Position numbers and translations under genes: made by a program
Shown here: positions 45,343-55,926 of the stretch, piece by piece
Numbering within the stretch: the first letter of the stretch is position 1
How the letters are laid out: every line of letters begins with the position of its first letter
Source of the DNA: Trema orientale
Lineage: Eukaryota; Streptophyta; Magnoliopsida; Rosales; Cannabaceae
Direction: 5' to 3'
Length of the DNA: 64,000 bases
Assembly: GCA_002914845.1 (NCBI GenBank)
Contig: JXTC01000044.1
Location: forward strand, 387,841 to 451,840
Notes under the pieces: generated by a model
The model's database searches: none
Seen by the model: the letters and a program-made list of their open reading frames with translations, nothing else
What the model was told of the DNA's origin: nothing

Positions 45343-48039
45343 ATGGAATATACATATGGGGAAATGAAGTCATGGCAAGATGATGTAGAACATTCAAATA
45401 CTGGTAATGTTGGTGAAAATGGAAATCAGAACGATGCTCAATTCAACTCAGACGGCAATCATACTTTCAATGTTGAAGCCAGCGATAGTGACGAAAATGT
45501 TGAGGAAGATTCCATAGGGAATGTTGATAAAAGTGGAGTTAGTTATGGGCCTGATGGTTTCCGATGGCGAAATGCTATGGAATCTTTAGGTTTGGACAAG
45601 GAACCACATGAACTCATAACTGAAGACTTAGTTGGAAAGGAGTTCATAATGTTGGAAGAGGCGGAATTATTCTTCAACACATATGCGAGGTTGATAGGTT
45701 TTAGCGTTAGAAAAGGACATATGAGAAAAGATAGAGATGGAAGAATTTTATTTAGGGAATGGTTGTGTTCCAAAGAAGGACAAAGGGATATGAAATTCAT
45801 TAACAGGGTGGATAGAGTCCGTCAGTCAAGGGCAATAACACGAACCGGTTGCATGGTTATGCTTCGAGTTGCGAATTGTCGTAAGACTAATACATGGATT
45901 GTGAAACAATTTAAAACTGAACATTCGCACCCTGTCGCTGGAATAGGTCATTGTCAGTTTCTTAGGTCAAATAGAGTTGTATCAGGAGCATCACTTGAGG
46001 TTGCCAAGTCAATGAGAGCAGCAGGGATTAGGACTTGTCATGCTATGACGTACATGGCTGAACAATGTGGTGGATATCATGAGATGGAATTCTTGATCAA
46101 AGACTTATATAATAAGATTGGATCCTCAAAGAGAGTTGAGTTGGCTGATAGTGACGCTGCAAAAGCAATAGGGTATTTGGAGCACAAGTGTGAGCATGAC
46201 GTTGGTTTTTATGGTATATATTCATATGATGAGCACTTGCGCGTTAAAAACATCATGTGGGCTGATTCTAAATGCCAATCTGACTACCATGCTTTTGGTC
46301 GAACTCTTGCTTTTGATACAACCTATGAAACAAATGAATATGGAAAACCATTACTTGTATGGATAGCCGTAAACCCACATTTCAGGACAACGATTTTTGG
46401 TTTTGCATTGCTAGCGGATGAGACAACAGAAACATATAAGTGGGTAACAAAGGCTTTCTTGGAGTGTATGACAGATTTGATGCCGGAGACAGTTCTTACG
46501 GATGGTGACAATTCAATGCGTGCTGCAATCAAGGATCTCATGCCAAACACAGTTCATAGATTATGCACATGGCATATCGACAAGAATGCTATCAAGAATA
46601 CACATGAGCCTCAATTCGCTAGAGAATTAAGACGCCTAATGTTCAAATACTATACACCAGATAATTTTGAAAAGGAGTGGGCAAAATTATTAGAACGTTT
46701 TGGGTTAGAAAATAATGCATGGTGCAAGTCTTTGTACAACAAGAAGACCACTTGGGCTGAGACCTTTTTAAGGGATCATTATTTTGGGGGAATGACAACG
46801 ACATCGCGGTGCGAGAGTATGAATTCACTACTGAAGGGTAAAGTTGAAAAAGATATGAGCTTGTTTGGAATTGTAAAAGTATTGGATCGAACTCTATCGT
46901 GGTTAAGACATAGAGAGGCCAAAGAAGACTTTGATAGCTTACACACGAGTCCTGTTCTTGGTGAGAGTAACATGTTAATACTTGAGAAACAAGCGGCTAG
47001 CATTTACACTAGAAGAATGTTTAATCGAGTGAGACACCAAATTAAGAGAGAAGGGAAATATAGAGTGACTCCGGATTCTAGATGTGATGATTTATTGATT
47101 TTCAAACTTACCAAGTATGGTGAATGTTCAAGCAAGAGGTCAGTATCGTATAACACAGTAACAGGTGAATTCAAATGTCAATGCAATTACTTTCCTACAA
47201 ATGGCATTCCTTGTCGGCACATGTTTGCTATAATGAAGGAGATGAATGTCATTGAAATACCCGATTGTCTTATCCAATGGCAGTGGACTATGCATGCTAG
47301 AGAGAAATTATCAAAAGTAGCAGACATCGCACCTAGATGCAACAAATCTTGTTCGGAGGACAGTGCTAGGTTTGGGTACATGAATAACCTAGGTGCGCAA
47401 ATGGCATATTACTCTGCAAAAAGTGAGACTTTATTCAAAATGGGTGAGGAGATGATGCTAAAATCAATAGCAAGTTTGAAATCTTCCTGGGAGGGAGTTG
47501 GGGATAAAGCAGAAGGTTCAGCAAAGCAAACACCAATCTCGAAGCAAATTCGGAATCCTTTGTACACAAAAACAAAAGGGACAGCACCTAAGCCTGGAAG
47601 AAATGCACCGAGGACTCGAAGATGCAGTAATTGTAACAATTATGGCCATAACAAAACGACCTGCAAGCGGAAAAAAAGTAATAATTTGGATTCACCTCCA
47701 TCACTTACTTCAATCGCTGAAGAGGAGGGCACAGACGTAGATCTGGCAGATGAGAATGACAACTGGGTATCAGCAGGAGGAGATAATCAAAGTCACGAAG
47801 AGGCTGAACAACACGGGGTTCTGCGCAAAGGTAAAATCACTAAACAAATGGCCAAAGATGGTCTCCAATTTGAGTTGAATATCTCAGGATTGGGGTCCAC
47901 GATGGAAACAAATGAAATTCATGGAATTATGATGCCTAGTGATAAGAATGAAATCATTGAAGATTCGTGGTTAAGGTTGTCAACCAGAGACGAGAATTAC
48001 TTCACATGGGGAGTCAGTTCATATGAGACCAACAATTAG
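45343..48039 (+). CDS. FAR1/FHY3-type MULE transposase, intact
   Basis: A single-exon 898-residue protein. In order: acidic N-terminus; FAR1 DNA-binding domain (about 97-190, GKEF...FFNTYARLIGFSVRKG); MULE transposase domain with apparent DDE residues Asp325 (FDTTYETN), Asp387 (LTDGDNSM) and Glu491 (TSRCESMNSLLK), with CTWH between the second and third; SWIM zinc finger C612-x-C614...C624-x-H626; and a CCHC knuckle C761/C764/H769/C774. The reading frame is open further upstream only through a TTG, so the ATG at 45343 (MEYTYGEM) is chosen. It is expected to act in the nucleus on the element's terminal repeats. Domesticated FRS transcription factors share this layout, but its position inside a MULE with target duplication argues for a transposase. 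All key residues are present. Confidence 0.9.
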   Translation: MEYTYGEMKSWQDDVEHSNTGNVGENGNQNDAQFNSDGNHTFNVEASDSDENVEEDSIGNVDKSGVSYGPDGFRWRNAMESLGLDKEPHELITEDLVGKEFIMLEEAELFFNTYARLIGFSVRKGHMRKDRDGRILFREWLCSKEGQRDMKFINRVDRVRQSRAITRTGCMVMLRVANCRKTNTWIVKQFKTEHSHPVAGIGHCQFLRSNRVVSGASLEVAKSMRAAGIRTCHAMTYMAEQCGGYHEMEFLIKDLYNKIGSSKRVELADSDAAKAIGYLEHKCEHDVGFYGIYSYDEHLRVKNIMWADSKCQSDYHAFGRTLAFDTTYETNEYGKPLLVWIAVNPHFRTTIFGFALLADETTETYKWVTKAFLECMTDLMPETVLTDGDNSMRAAIKDLMPNTVHRLCTWHIDKNAIKNTHEPQFARELRRLMFKYYTPDNFEKEWAKLLERFGLENNAWCKSLYNKKTTWAETFLRDHYFGGMTTTSRCESMNSLLKGKVEKDMSLFGIVKVLDRTLSWLRHREAKEDFDSLHTSPVLGESNMLILEKQAASIYTRRMFNRVRHQIKREGKYRVTPDSRCDDLLIFKLTKYGECSSKRSVSYNTVTGEFKCQCNYFPTNGIPCRHMFAIMKEMNVIEIPDCLIQWQWTMHAREKLSKVADIAPRCNKSCSEDSARFGYMNNLGAQMAYYSAKSETLFKMGEEMMLKSIASLKSSWEGVGDKAEGSAKQTPISKQIRNPLYTKTKGTAPKPGRNAPRTRRCSNCNNYGHNKTTCKRKKSNNLDSPPSLTSIAEEEGTDVDLADENDNWVSAGGDNQSHEEAEQHGVLRKGKITKQMAKDGLQFELNISGLGSTMETNEIHGIMMPSDKNEIIEDSWLRLSTRDENYFTWGVSSYETNN

Positions 48040-48167
48040 ATTGGAGTTATCAAGTAGGACATTTATAAAAACCTTTACTAAGTGCTGATGCCATTATAGA
48101 TTTTTCTTGTAGCTAAGTATTTAAGTTTAGCTGTTGTAGAATTAAAAAATTAATATATTTTGATAAA

Positions 48168-48455
48168 TTTAGATGGATGACCAAAATTTTAAATTTGATT
48201 AAGTAGATGTTCACTTTTAAAATTTTATAGCTAAATGTCCAGGTAGATATATTTTTACACTTGGTAGATACACATATCTATCAATTTTAGTTACTGTTCT
48301 GAAATGCACTGGGTATATAATTTTTTATACTTGGTATATAAAATTTTACACTTGGTATATATGCATATATACTGGACATTTTACTATAACTTTTGACAAA
48401 GGGACATTTATTAAAATTAGCTCTAAAATTTGATCATATTTCTATAAGCCCCATT
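48168..48455. repeat. Dispersed repeat, second copy of 28765-29175
   Basis: Begins GATGGATGACCAAAATTTTA and ends TTCTATAAGCCCC, with the same internal order as the 28.8-kb copy. It is nested in the large MULE, just after the transposase stop codon, and may supply part of its 3' UTR. Confidence 0.5.
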
Positions 48456-49002
48456 AATTTTCTTCTCATATAAATATGCTAGCTGATGACATTTTCAATT
48501 ACTATTCAAACTTTGGACTGATGTATAACGGGATAATAAATTGATGTGCTTTGCTATACAAAGATATAACAGGTTAATAAATTGATGTGCTTTGCTATAT
48601 AAAAGACAAAAAATAAAAGGACGTTAGAAACTGAGCAACTTAAAATGAAATGAGGAGAATGTCTTAACCAATTATAATGGGAACCATCATCTGATTATTT
48701 ACCTTTCTCGTCCTACTGAGTGAAACAAATTCATGATTATATGATGGATCTTTTGGACAGAGTTTACAGAGCATCGAGCTTAATAAGGTTTTATATATAA
48801 GCCTAACTATATAATCCTTGAGATTTCATTTTCTCTCTTTTTCTTTAGTCTACTACAAAGGGATATATATATATATATGTGTGATAAAAAGACTACATTA
48901 TGACAGAGAAAAAAAAAATTAGAGATCCTAAAATGGCTCTTTCTATATATGTGTTTTGTCTTGATTACAAAATGGTGTGTGCATGGGCAGAGAGAGAAGA
49001 AA

Positions 49003-49420
49003 GCAAGTGGGGCCATTACCCCCTTTTAATTTTTTAGGTTTTAGTCTTTTAGATTTTTACTTATGAATTTTCTAAAAATTTTAAGTTATGTCCCTATTTA
49101 AATATCACTTGACCTTTTCAATATTTTAGGTTTTAGATTTCACTTCACATATGAATTTTTCAAAAATTTAAGTTATGCCCCCATTTAATCACGAATTCTC
49201 CCAATTTAAGTTTTAAATTTTTAAATTTAACATATGAATTTTTAAAAAGTTCAAGTGACATGCCTCTCTTTGATAATTAAAATTTCAATTATGCCCTTAT
49301 TAAAAATCTAATAAACTATTGAATAACTTATTTTTTCCCCTTTTACTAAGATAGAGGTCAAGGAAATTTTTCCGTCATAATAGTATGATCACTCAAAAAA
49401 AATCTGGCTTCGCCACTGGA
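49003..49420. mobile_element. Candidate hAT-type MITE
   Basis: The right end read on the minus strand is CAGTGGCGAAGCCAGATTT, a very common plant hAT-like terminus. The left end CAAGTGGGGCCATTACCCCC is a weaker match. The interior is three imperfect ~90-bp units (CACATATGAATTTTT, AAGTTATGYCCC). Flanking 8-mers do not match cleanly. Confidence 0.4.
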
Positions 49421-49587
49421 AGTGTGACCATATACACACATGTATTTTTGTTACATGCTATCTAAATACAATAAAATGTAATCATTTATACTTGAGAACA
49501 TGGAAAATACAATAAATCTTAAAAAAATACTTGAGAAGTCACATGCTATCTAAATACAAATCGCTTGTAACATTTCACCCCTTCACC

Positions 49588-52308
49588 CTATGCAATACTC
49601 TGCGTTTTAGGCCCACCTGATGAAAATCCCGCATTATTGGAACTCACCAATCGGAACTTACTATTATAGTTTTGCAAAGCTTTCTTCTTCAATGTCGGAA
49701 AATGAAGATTCAAATTACTTGTAGCAATTTGTATTGCCAATTTGACACGGGCATCAGCAGACTTGTACTACATGCAAAGAATAGTATATGAATTGGGTAA
49801 ACACAAATATTTAAGTCAGTACTAATGACTAATATGAAAAGTATAATCAAATTTAACAAATGATAAATATTTAAACAAGATACTTTGGGTTCTTCAAGGT
49901 CGGCAAACTTTGTCTCTTGCATAAAATTGATGACATATATCCCACAGTCAAAATTGTTCTTCTGTTGGGGAATATCAGGATTTGTAAACATATCGAATTT
50001 TGAGAAAGAAAAATCAGTTGGCATTGTATTGGCTATGTCATCTTTCAAAATCACATCCAACTTGCTCATCTGATAATAATAATAAAAAAAGATGGTGTTA
50101 ATAATATAATATCAAAACCAAAAGCCATAGTTTTATAAAATTTATAATCACTTCTATATAAATTTGCATGAAATTTAAAATAAAATAGAAATATTGGTAA
50201 TGCTAAATTTGTACAAAAATCAATATAGCATACAATCTGAAATGTTAATTAATCCAATATAATAAGACTTACAACGTCATATACCAATGACTTTCGTTTT
50301 GGAGGAAATATATGACCCAATAGAGAATCCCTTACTTCGACCAACTTCTCATAAATATGAACAATTAAAAGGAACCAGTGTTCTGCATAGTTTATTGGAA
50401 TGTATATCTGCATTTATATAATTCAGTGAAAGAAAAGATAGGGATTATATATATTAGACAAAATATAAGTCTTATAAGAAAAGGAAAAAATACAAATATA
50501 TATCATGAAAACTTACATTCTTGCACTGTGCTATGTTTCCCATGAATAAACTTCGATATTTATTATAGTTCACCTCATCTTCTGGCTTTTTAACAATTCC
50601 CATTGAGTGACTCTAATTTCATTTTTAAGGTGAAATATAATTAAATTAAATTCAGCGATAATTTCAGATATTGGGTACAAAATAATTAGTTACCGGCATT
50701 CGAGTCTGCAGATACCAATTTCTCGACTTCTCATTTGGAGTTACTTTCTCAGACTCCGTCAACAACTCAGCCATAACATTTATCACCTATAGTAATTTGT
50801 ATAAAAATATAAAATAAATCTATCATCCCTTATAAAACAGTGAGCTGCGAAATAAATGTTCAAACCTACTAAAAGAATCATTAAGTTATCGAAAATATTT
50901 TACCTCACCATCCAAATATTGATTGGGCTCTAAGCAATACAAAATTCCCCTTGGCAATGAATTATGTTTCGTCACTACTATGCAGTTCTATGGAAAAAAC
51001 AGAAATTAGAATTTAACTAACTATAATTGACTTGAAAAGTTCACATCTAAAGATTACCTTACTCTAGAAAATATAAAACTAAAATAAAATGCATTCATAT
51101 TTTCGTTGTGTCACTGTGCAAATACTACTATTTAAAATTGTCTTTTCAAATCGTTTAAAAAGGAAAAAAAAAAAAGAAAGAAAGATCGCGGCTAAACTAT
51201 GACCAACTAAAGGCACTTAAACTGAAAAACTTACTCTGATTTCAAATTTCGATCAAAAATATAGTCCACCACAGCTGCTTCGATTGGATCTCTAATAGAG
51301 TTGCATAGCTTAAATGGGCCCACATTAAATAAACCTACTGAGGGAAAATTATTTGACATTCTAATAGAAGTTTCACCTCTCTCCAACTTTGCTTTCTTAC
51401 TTGAAACAAACTTAGGATCCTGTATGATAAAATATTCGAACTAAAAATAAGTTGAACAAAATTAAAATTTCACTTTAATTTAATAAGAAAATTAGATTAA
51501 CATATATCCTCACTTACCTTCTCTTTCACTGTAATTGAGGGGATTTGCCTTTGTTGGTTGTGCTTAGAAACATGATTACTGCTGCTATATCCTCCTCCGC
51601 CAGTAAAGTTTATAATTTTGCACTCTGATTTGTGTACCGATTTATTATTTATGTGCACGCCCAACAAATCCTGCATGAATTTATAAATAAATTATTTTAC
51701 TAGATGCTCCTATCATGAATAAATTTCAATAGAGCAAAGTCAAAATGCTTTTTTATACATTTTACAAATACATTCTGCGTTCTACAATCTAAAATTACCT
51801 GAGATAAAGTAGCTTGGTCCCTCGAATTGCCCCTCCAAATTCTCTTATTCTTATCTATGTCAACAGTTGAAGGTTTCACCACAAGTTTCTCACGTTTATC
51901 ATAATTTGTGAACTCCATTTTTGAAGGTATGCTTTCTAAATAAGTTTCCTTAGATTGGTTCATTTTCAAACAACCTGGGGATTTATATGCAGTCGTCTCC
52001 ATATTGACAATATCATCGCCAGCATCAACTTCACGTTTTTGGGAATATTTCTCATTCTCATTACACAAGCTTCCAACTTGATTCTTCATTGACACATTAG
52101 TATGCAACTTCTCTTCTTGTTGACATCCAAGCATCATATCAAGAATTGTGTTCTGAAATGATCTCCTATCCTCCTCCATCCTTCGAATATCATCCCGTGA
52201 AGCCTTAACCTCCATCTCAAAACTAGCAATCCGATTACTAATGGTAGAACAATGATTATCCAAACGACGAATGCTATTAAGTAGGTAATTCATCATAGCC
52301 TCCCCCAT
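49588..52308 (-). CDS. Ulp1-like (C48) cysteine protease in MULE right arm, nine exons (protease B)
   Basis: Exons on the minus strand: 52308-51799, 51670-51518, 51419-51235, 50987-50904, 50786-50694, 50612-50517, 50407-50273, 50069-49884, 49767-49588 (about 540 aa). The N-terminus (MGEAMMNYLL) is followed by a short coiled-coil-like stretch. The protease core is canonical: His383 in AEHWFLLIV, Asp400 in VRDSL, Gln454 and Cys460 in QQKNNFDCG. It therefore keeps the full deSUMOylase-type set that protease A lacks. Odd point: exon 3 ends in phase 2 but exon 4 reads correctly only in phase 0, so a one-base shift or an unseen splice is needed there. Either it is a young pseudogene or my border is wrong. 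Confidence 0.65.
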
Positions 52309-52739
52309 TCTAAATCAAAGAAAAAAAAATTAAATAATTTTAAATAAGCAACTTCAAACTGACATCAATCAAATAATTTATTAAATCATTCAGCAAGTTA
52401 CAAACTATTAACGTAAAGAAACAGTGTAAAGACATATCCCAGAAATTATCAGAAATAAACAAAATGAACTATTTTAGGACCACACATTAAAAGGAAAAAA
52501 AAATAAACGAAATAAAAGCAAGCAATATTTTACTAACTTGAAAACAAATAAACGAAATAAAGGCAAGCAATATTTTACTAACTCGACATAATTGTATCTC
52601 ACCGAAAAACATAAATCAATAAACACTACTTAATTCCATATCAGTGAAACATATAAAGGACTGAAAATGTATGAGAAACATTTCTAAACAAATCATCAAA
52701 ACCAATTAAAGAAGTACAATTAAATAAGTCAGGATGTTA

Positions 52740-53957
52740 ACTAGAAGACGTGAAAAGTACAACTAAAGAAGTGATTATACAGACTAATACCCAATAAAAG
52801 ACTCATGAGAATTTAAATGCAAAGAAAATCAGAGGAGATTGAAGACACACTGAAATTAGATTCTTTCTAGGTTCTTCAAAATTGTACCATTTTATTATTA
52901 CCTTTTAGAAAAAAGATCCACTTCTCCAAAATAGTTCTCTGAACAAATCTTATTCGGCTTATAAAATCGCTAGCTAAACTTTGCCAATTCACTCCATCTA
53001 GACAAATAATAACATATAAACTAAAAATGCACATACTTGTCCTGGTTAAAAATAAGACTTTTTCATATGATAATAAAAAAAGAAAAAGAAAAAAGATGGG
53101 CGGTTAATAATATTATAAATCCACGCATAAGACACAAATGAAAATGAAACAAAATCAGGCTAGACCTTGGTCCAACTTCACAATGGCAATGACAAAATAA
53201 CAAAAGCACAATTGAAGAAGTGTTACCATTTGTAAGTAAAGATTGACAGAGTTTCTCTCCAAGTCCATTCCCTTAACTATGTTTCTAAAGACAATAAGTC
53301 AATCAAAAGACAATAAGTCGATCAAAGAATGACAATAACTATGTTTCTTAACTGCAAATTCTCGTTTTTCAATCCCAGAGCATCTTTTTGCTGAGGGTTA
53401 TGATTTTCGGTCGTTTTCACTCTCTTTAAAATTTTTTGAAATTGCTTAACACAATTAAAAAAAAAACTAAAAACATAATTGAAAGAATTGAGGAGAGGAA
53501 GCAAAATCCATACCCTGAAGCATAGGTGTTGTCGTCGATTTGGGGCCAACTTCAATGTGGAGTTTTGGGAAACTAAGAGTCCCTGGATTTGCAATAAAAT
53601 GAAATCAATGGAGAAAAAACGAAGAGAAACAAAAGGAAGAAATAATCTCTAGGTTACCTCTCGGCGATTAAAGCCCCTAAATATTTCCATGAGAGATACA
53701 GGTTGAGAGATCGTGGAATCGTGGAAAGACGAGAAAATCTGACTTTTTTTTTTTTTTTTTTTAAAATCAGGGCCAAGGCACTTAACGCATATCTTAAAAC
53801 AGAATATATCACTTAAGGGCCCTTAAACGGAGTTAAATAACGTTTTAAAAAAATTGTATGTATAGGTGGGCTCCATTAACATGTGGCTAAATATCATCCA
53901 CCTATTATCTTCCCTAATGTTGGGGAAGATTTTAGTTTCCCTATTGTAGAATTCCCC
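52740..53957 (-). repeat. Right terminal inverted arm, outer part
   Basis: Reverse complement of 34389-36600 without the left arm's extra segment. The outer parts differ at only a few positions. Similarity continues more weakly inward through the intron to protease B. Confidence 0.85.
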
Positions 53958-53966
53958 AAAGTTATG
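53958..53966. repeat. Right 9-bp target-site duplication of the large MULE
   Basis: AAAGTTATG, identical to 34380-34388. Confidence 0.9.
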
Positions 53967-55926
53967 TTGCAGAAAAAAATTATCAATTCAAAATTTGTGT
54001 ATAAGATAAAAATGGGAGATAGACTGAATTTTTAATTAACTTAATCTATTTAATTTTTACTATACCACATGTGTACTCTCAATGCAAAACCATCATAAAG
54101 GGGTTGAAATTACAGTTTACCCCTTCTATATATATTTTTCTTTAAGTTGCCATCTTTTATCTAAGGTATATTTTGTTAATAATTTTAATCTATGACTTTT
54201 ATAAACACTGTCAAAATTCAGAGGTGAATACTTTAATTGGGGATTTACATTATTCCTAGGTTCAAAAAAACTCATCGTTGGTATTTAATGCATGGTGTCC
54301 ATATTTGTAAAAGACATTTTTGTCTATTTATAAATCTTTAACTTTAAAGATATCGGAGTCCGAGCCATAAGAAAACTAGTTTTCTAATGAGTAAGAAAGA
54401 AAAGAGTTAAACATGTTCAGCCAGTATTAAGATTAAAATTTATATATATAGTTCTAAGTCAGTAACAATAAGAAGATTGAGTTACGACACTTAATCTCAA
54501 TTATTGTATTACTTAGTTCCATTTAGGACAGTGACTATTTATATCACATTACTATAACACATAAATAATGATAGTTAATCAAAAACTAAATTATTGGGCC
54601 AATAATAAAGTGCTCCAATATTAATGGACATGACTCATTTATAACTAAGAGTTAATTATAATCATTGGCAACCAATCTATTGGAACTTAAGTAATTTCGA
54701 TCTATTTAATTCCGTGTCTTGCTCAACCAAAACCAGCAGTTGATGGATTAATAATAGCTCAATCCAACTTAGGGCCTGTTTGGGATAGCTTTTACTTCTT
54801 GAAGTAAAAGTATAAAAAGATCTTCCTAAAAAAGATGGTAGGTCCATACTTCTTTAAAAAAATCTTTTGGATACATTAAGATCTTCTAAAAACTCATCCA
54901 AATACTCCTAAAAGATCTTTTGAGCCCTAAAAGATCTTTGAAAGCTGTGCCAAATAGGCCCTTAGACTACAATCAAAATGGGCAACTAATTAAACTATAG
55001 AGTATTTATAAGATATGGCCGTTTTTTTTCAGTTGATTTTAAAAAATGGCCGTTTTTTACACCTCTTTGATAAATGGTTGTTTTTATATTTTTGTTCCAA
55101 TAAATGTCCGTTTTTTAAGTTGATCTATTTTTTACAAATTATATCAATTTTTTATGAAATAAATCAATTTTCATAAAAATATATCAAAAAATTTTTATAT
55201 AAAAAGTATGAGAAAGGCTATTTTTCAAATAATTATCAAAAAATTGGCCATTTTTTAACAATATTTGAAAAACAGTCATTTTGCAAACTGTGATCTAAAA
55301 ATTGGCGATTTTGCTAAAAAGCCCTAAACTATAAAGTAGGTCCAATATGAGAAATAATCTAGCCCATATGATTATGTGAATATCACAAAATACGGCAGCC
55401 ACAATCTCTATTTCCGCAAACATACAGAAAATGAGAGAGATATTGAGAGAATTCTCCTACCAAATTAACTATTTTAATTTCATATGTATACGTGAGTATG
55501 GTGGATTGACATACTCTTATAATAAACTACCAATCCGCAGTCACCGAACACGACGTGTCAAGTCCAGCAATCAGCTTCCATATTCCTCTATTGATTAACT
55601 AAAGCAAAATAGTTATTTGAATATAACCTGTAGAGCAATATTATGGGCACATGTGGATCTTTGGTGCTTATTGTACAACATCTATAACTAACGAAAGTGT
55701 CGAAACTACATACAAATCATGTTAGCATTTTTCAAACTAACTTAACAGAAGACTGATGAAAAATTAATCACCAAAGGGTTGCTGCTGAGTGCTGACACAA
55801 TTTTCATCGACCTTGCAAGTACTGTAATTAAATCACGTGGCAGAGACTACTACCAAACATTAAAGATCACAGAAAGAAATTGCTTTTACAAATAGACGGA
55901 ATATAGAATACATATATATAAAATTA
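53967..55926. other. Intergenic DNA downstream of UGT-D
   Basis: No gene is visible. It contains the MITE at 54772-54961 and, at about 55010-55330, a repeat of GGCCGTTTTTT / AAAAATTGGCSATTTT words with roughly inverted halves that may be a non-autonomous MULE. Confidence 0.4.
54772..54961. mobile_element. Tourist-type MITE, 190 bp, TTA target duplication
   Basis: Ends GGGCCTGTTTGGGATAGCTTT-like on the left and GGGCCTATTTGGCACAGCTTT-like from the right, flanked by TTA at 54769-54771 and 54962-54964. The interior is repeated AAGATCTT words. Confidence 0.75.

Larger units (their letters stand above)
34389..53957. mobile_element. 19.6-kb Mutator-like element with transposase and two Ulp1-like proteases
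   Basis: The outermost bases are GGGGAATTCTACAATAGGG at both ends in inverted orientation. AAAGTTATG flanks them at 34380-34388 and 53958-53966, a perfect 9-bp target duplication, the MULE hallmark. The first ~190 bases of the two ends differ at only a few positions. The inverted arms extend 5.4 kb (left, to 39834) and 4.4 kb (right, from 49588), each holding an inward-pointing Ulp1-like protease gene. The centre carries a FAR1-type MULE transposase gene on the plus strand. Ulp1-like genes in MULEs are known (Kaonashi-type in Arabidopsis, CUMULE in melon). Two diverged copies in one inverted arrangement is the unusual part. Confidence 0.9.
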
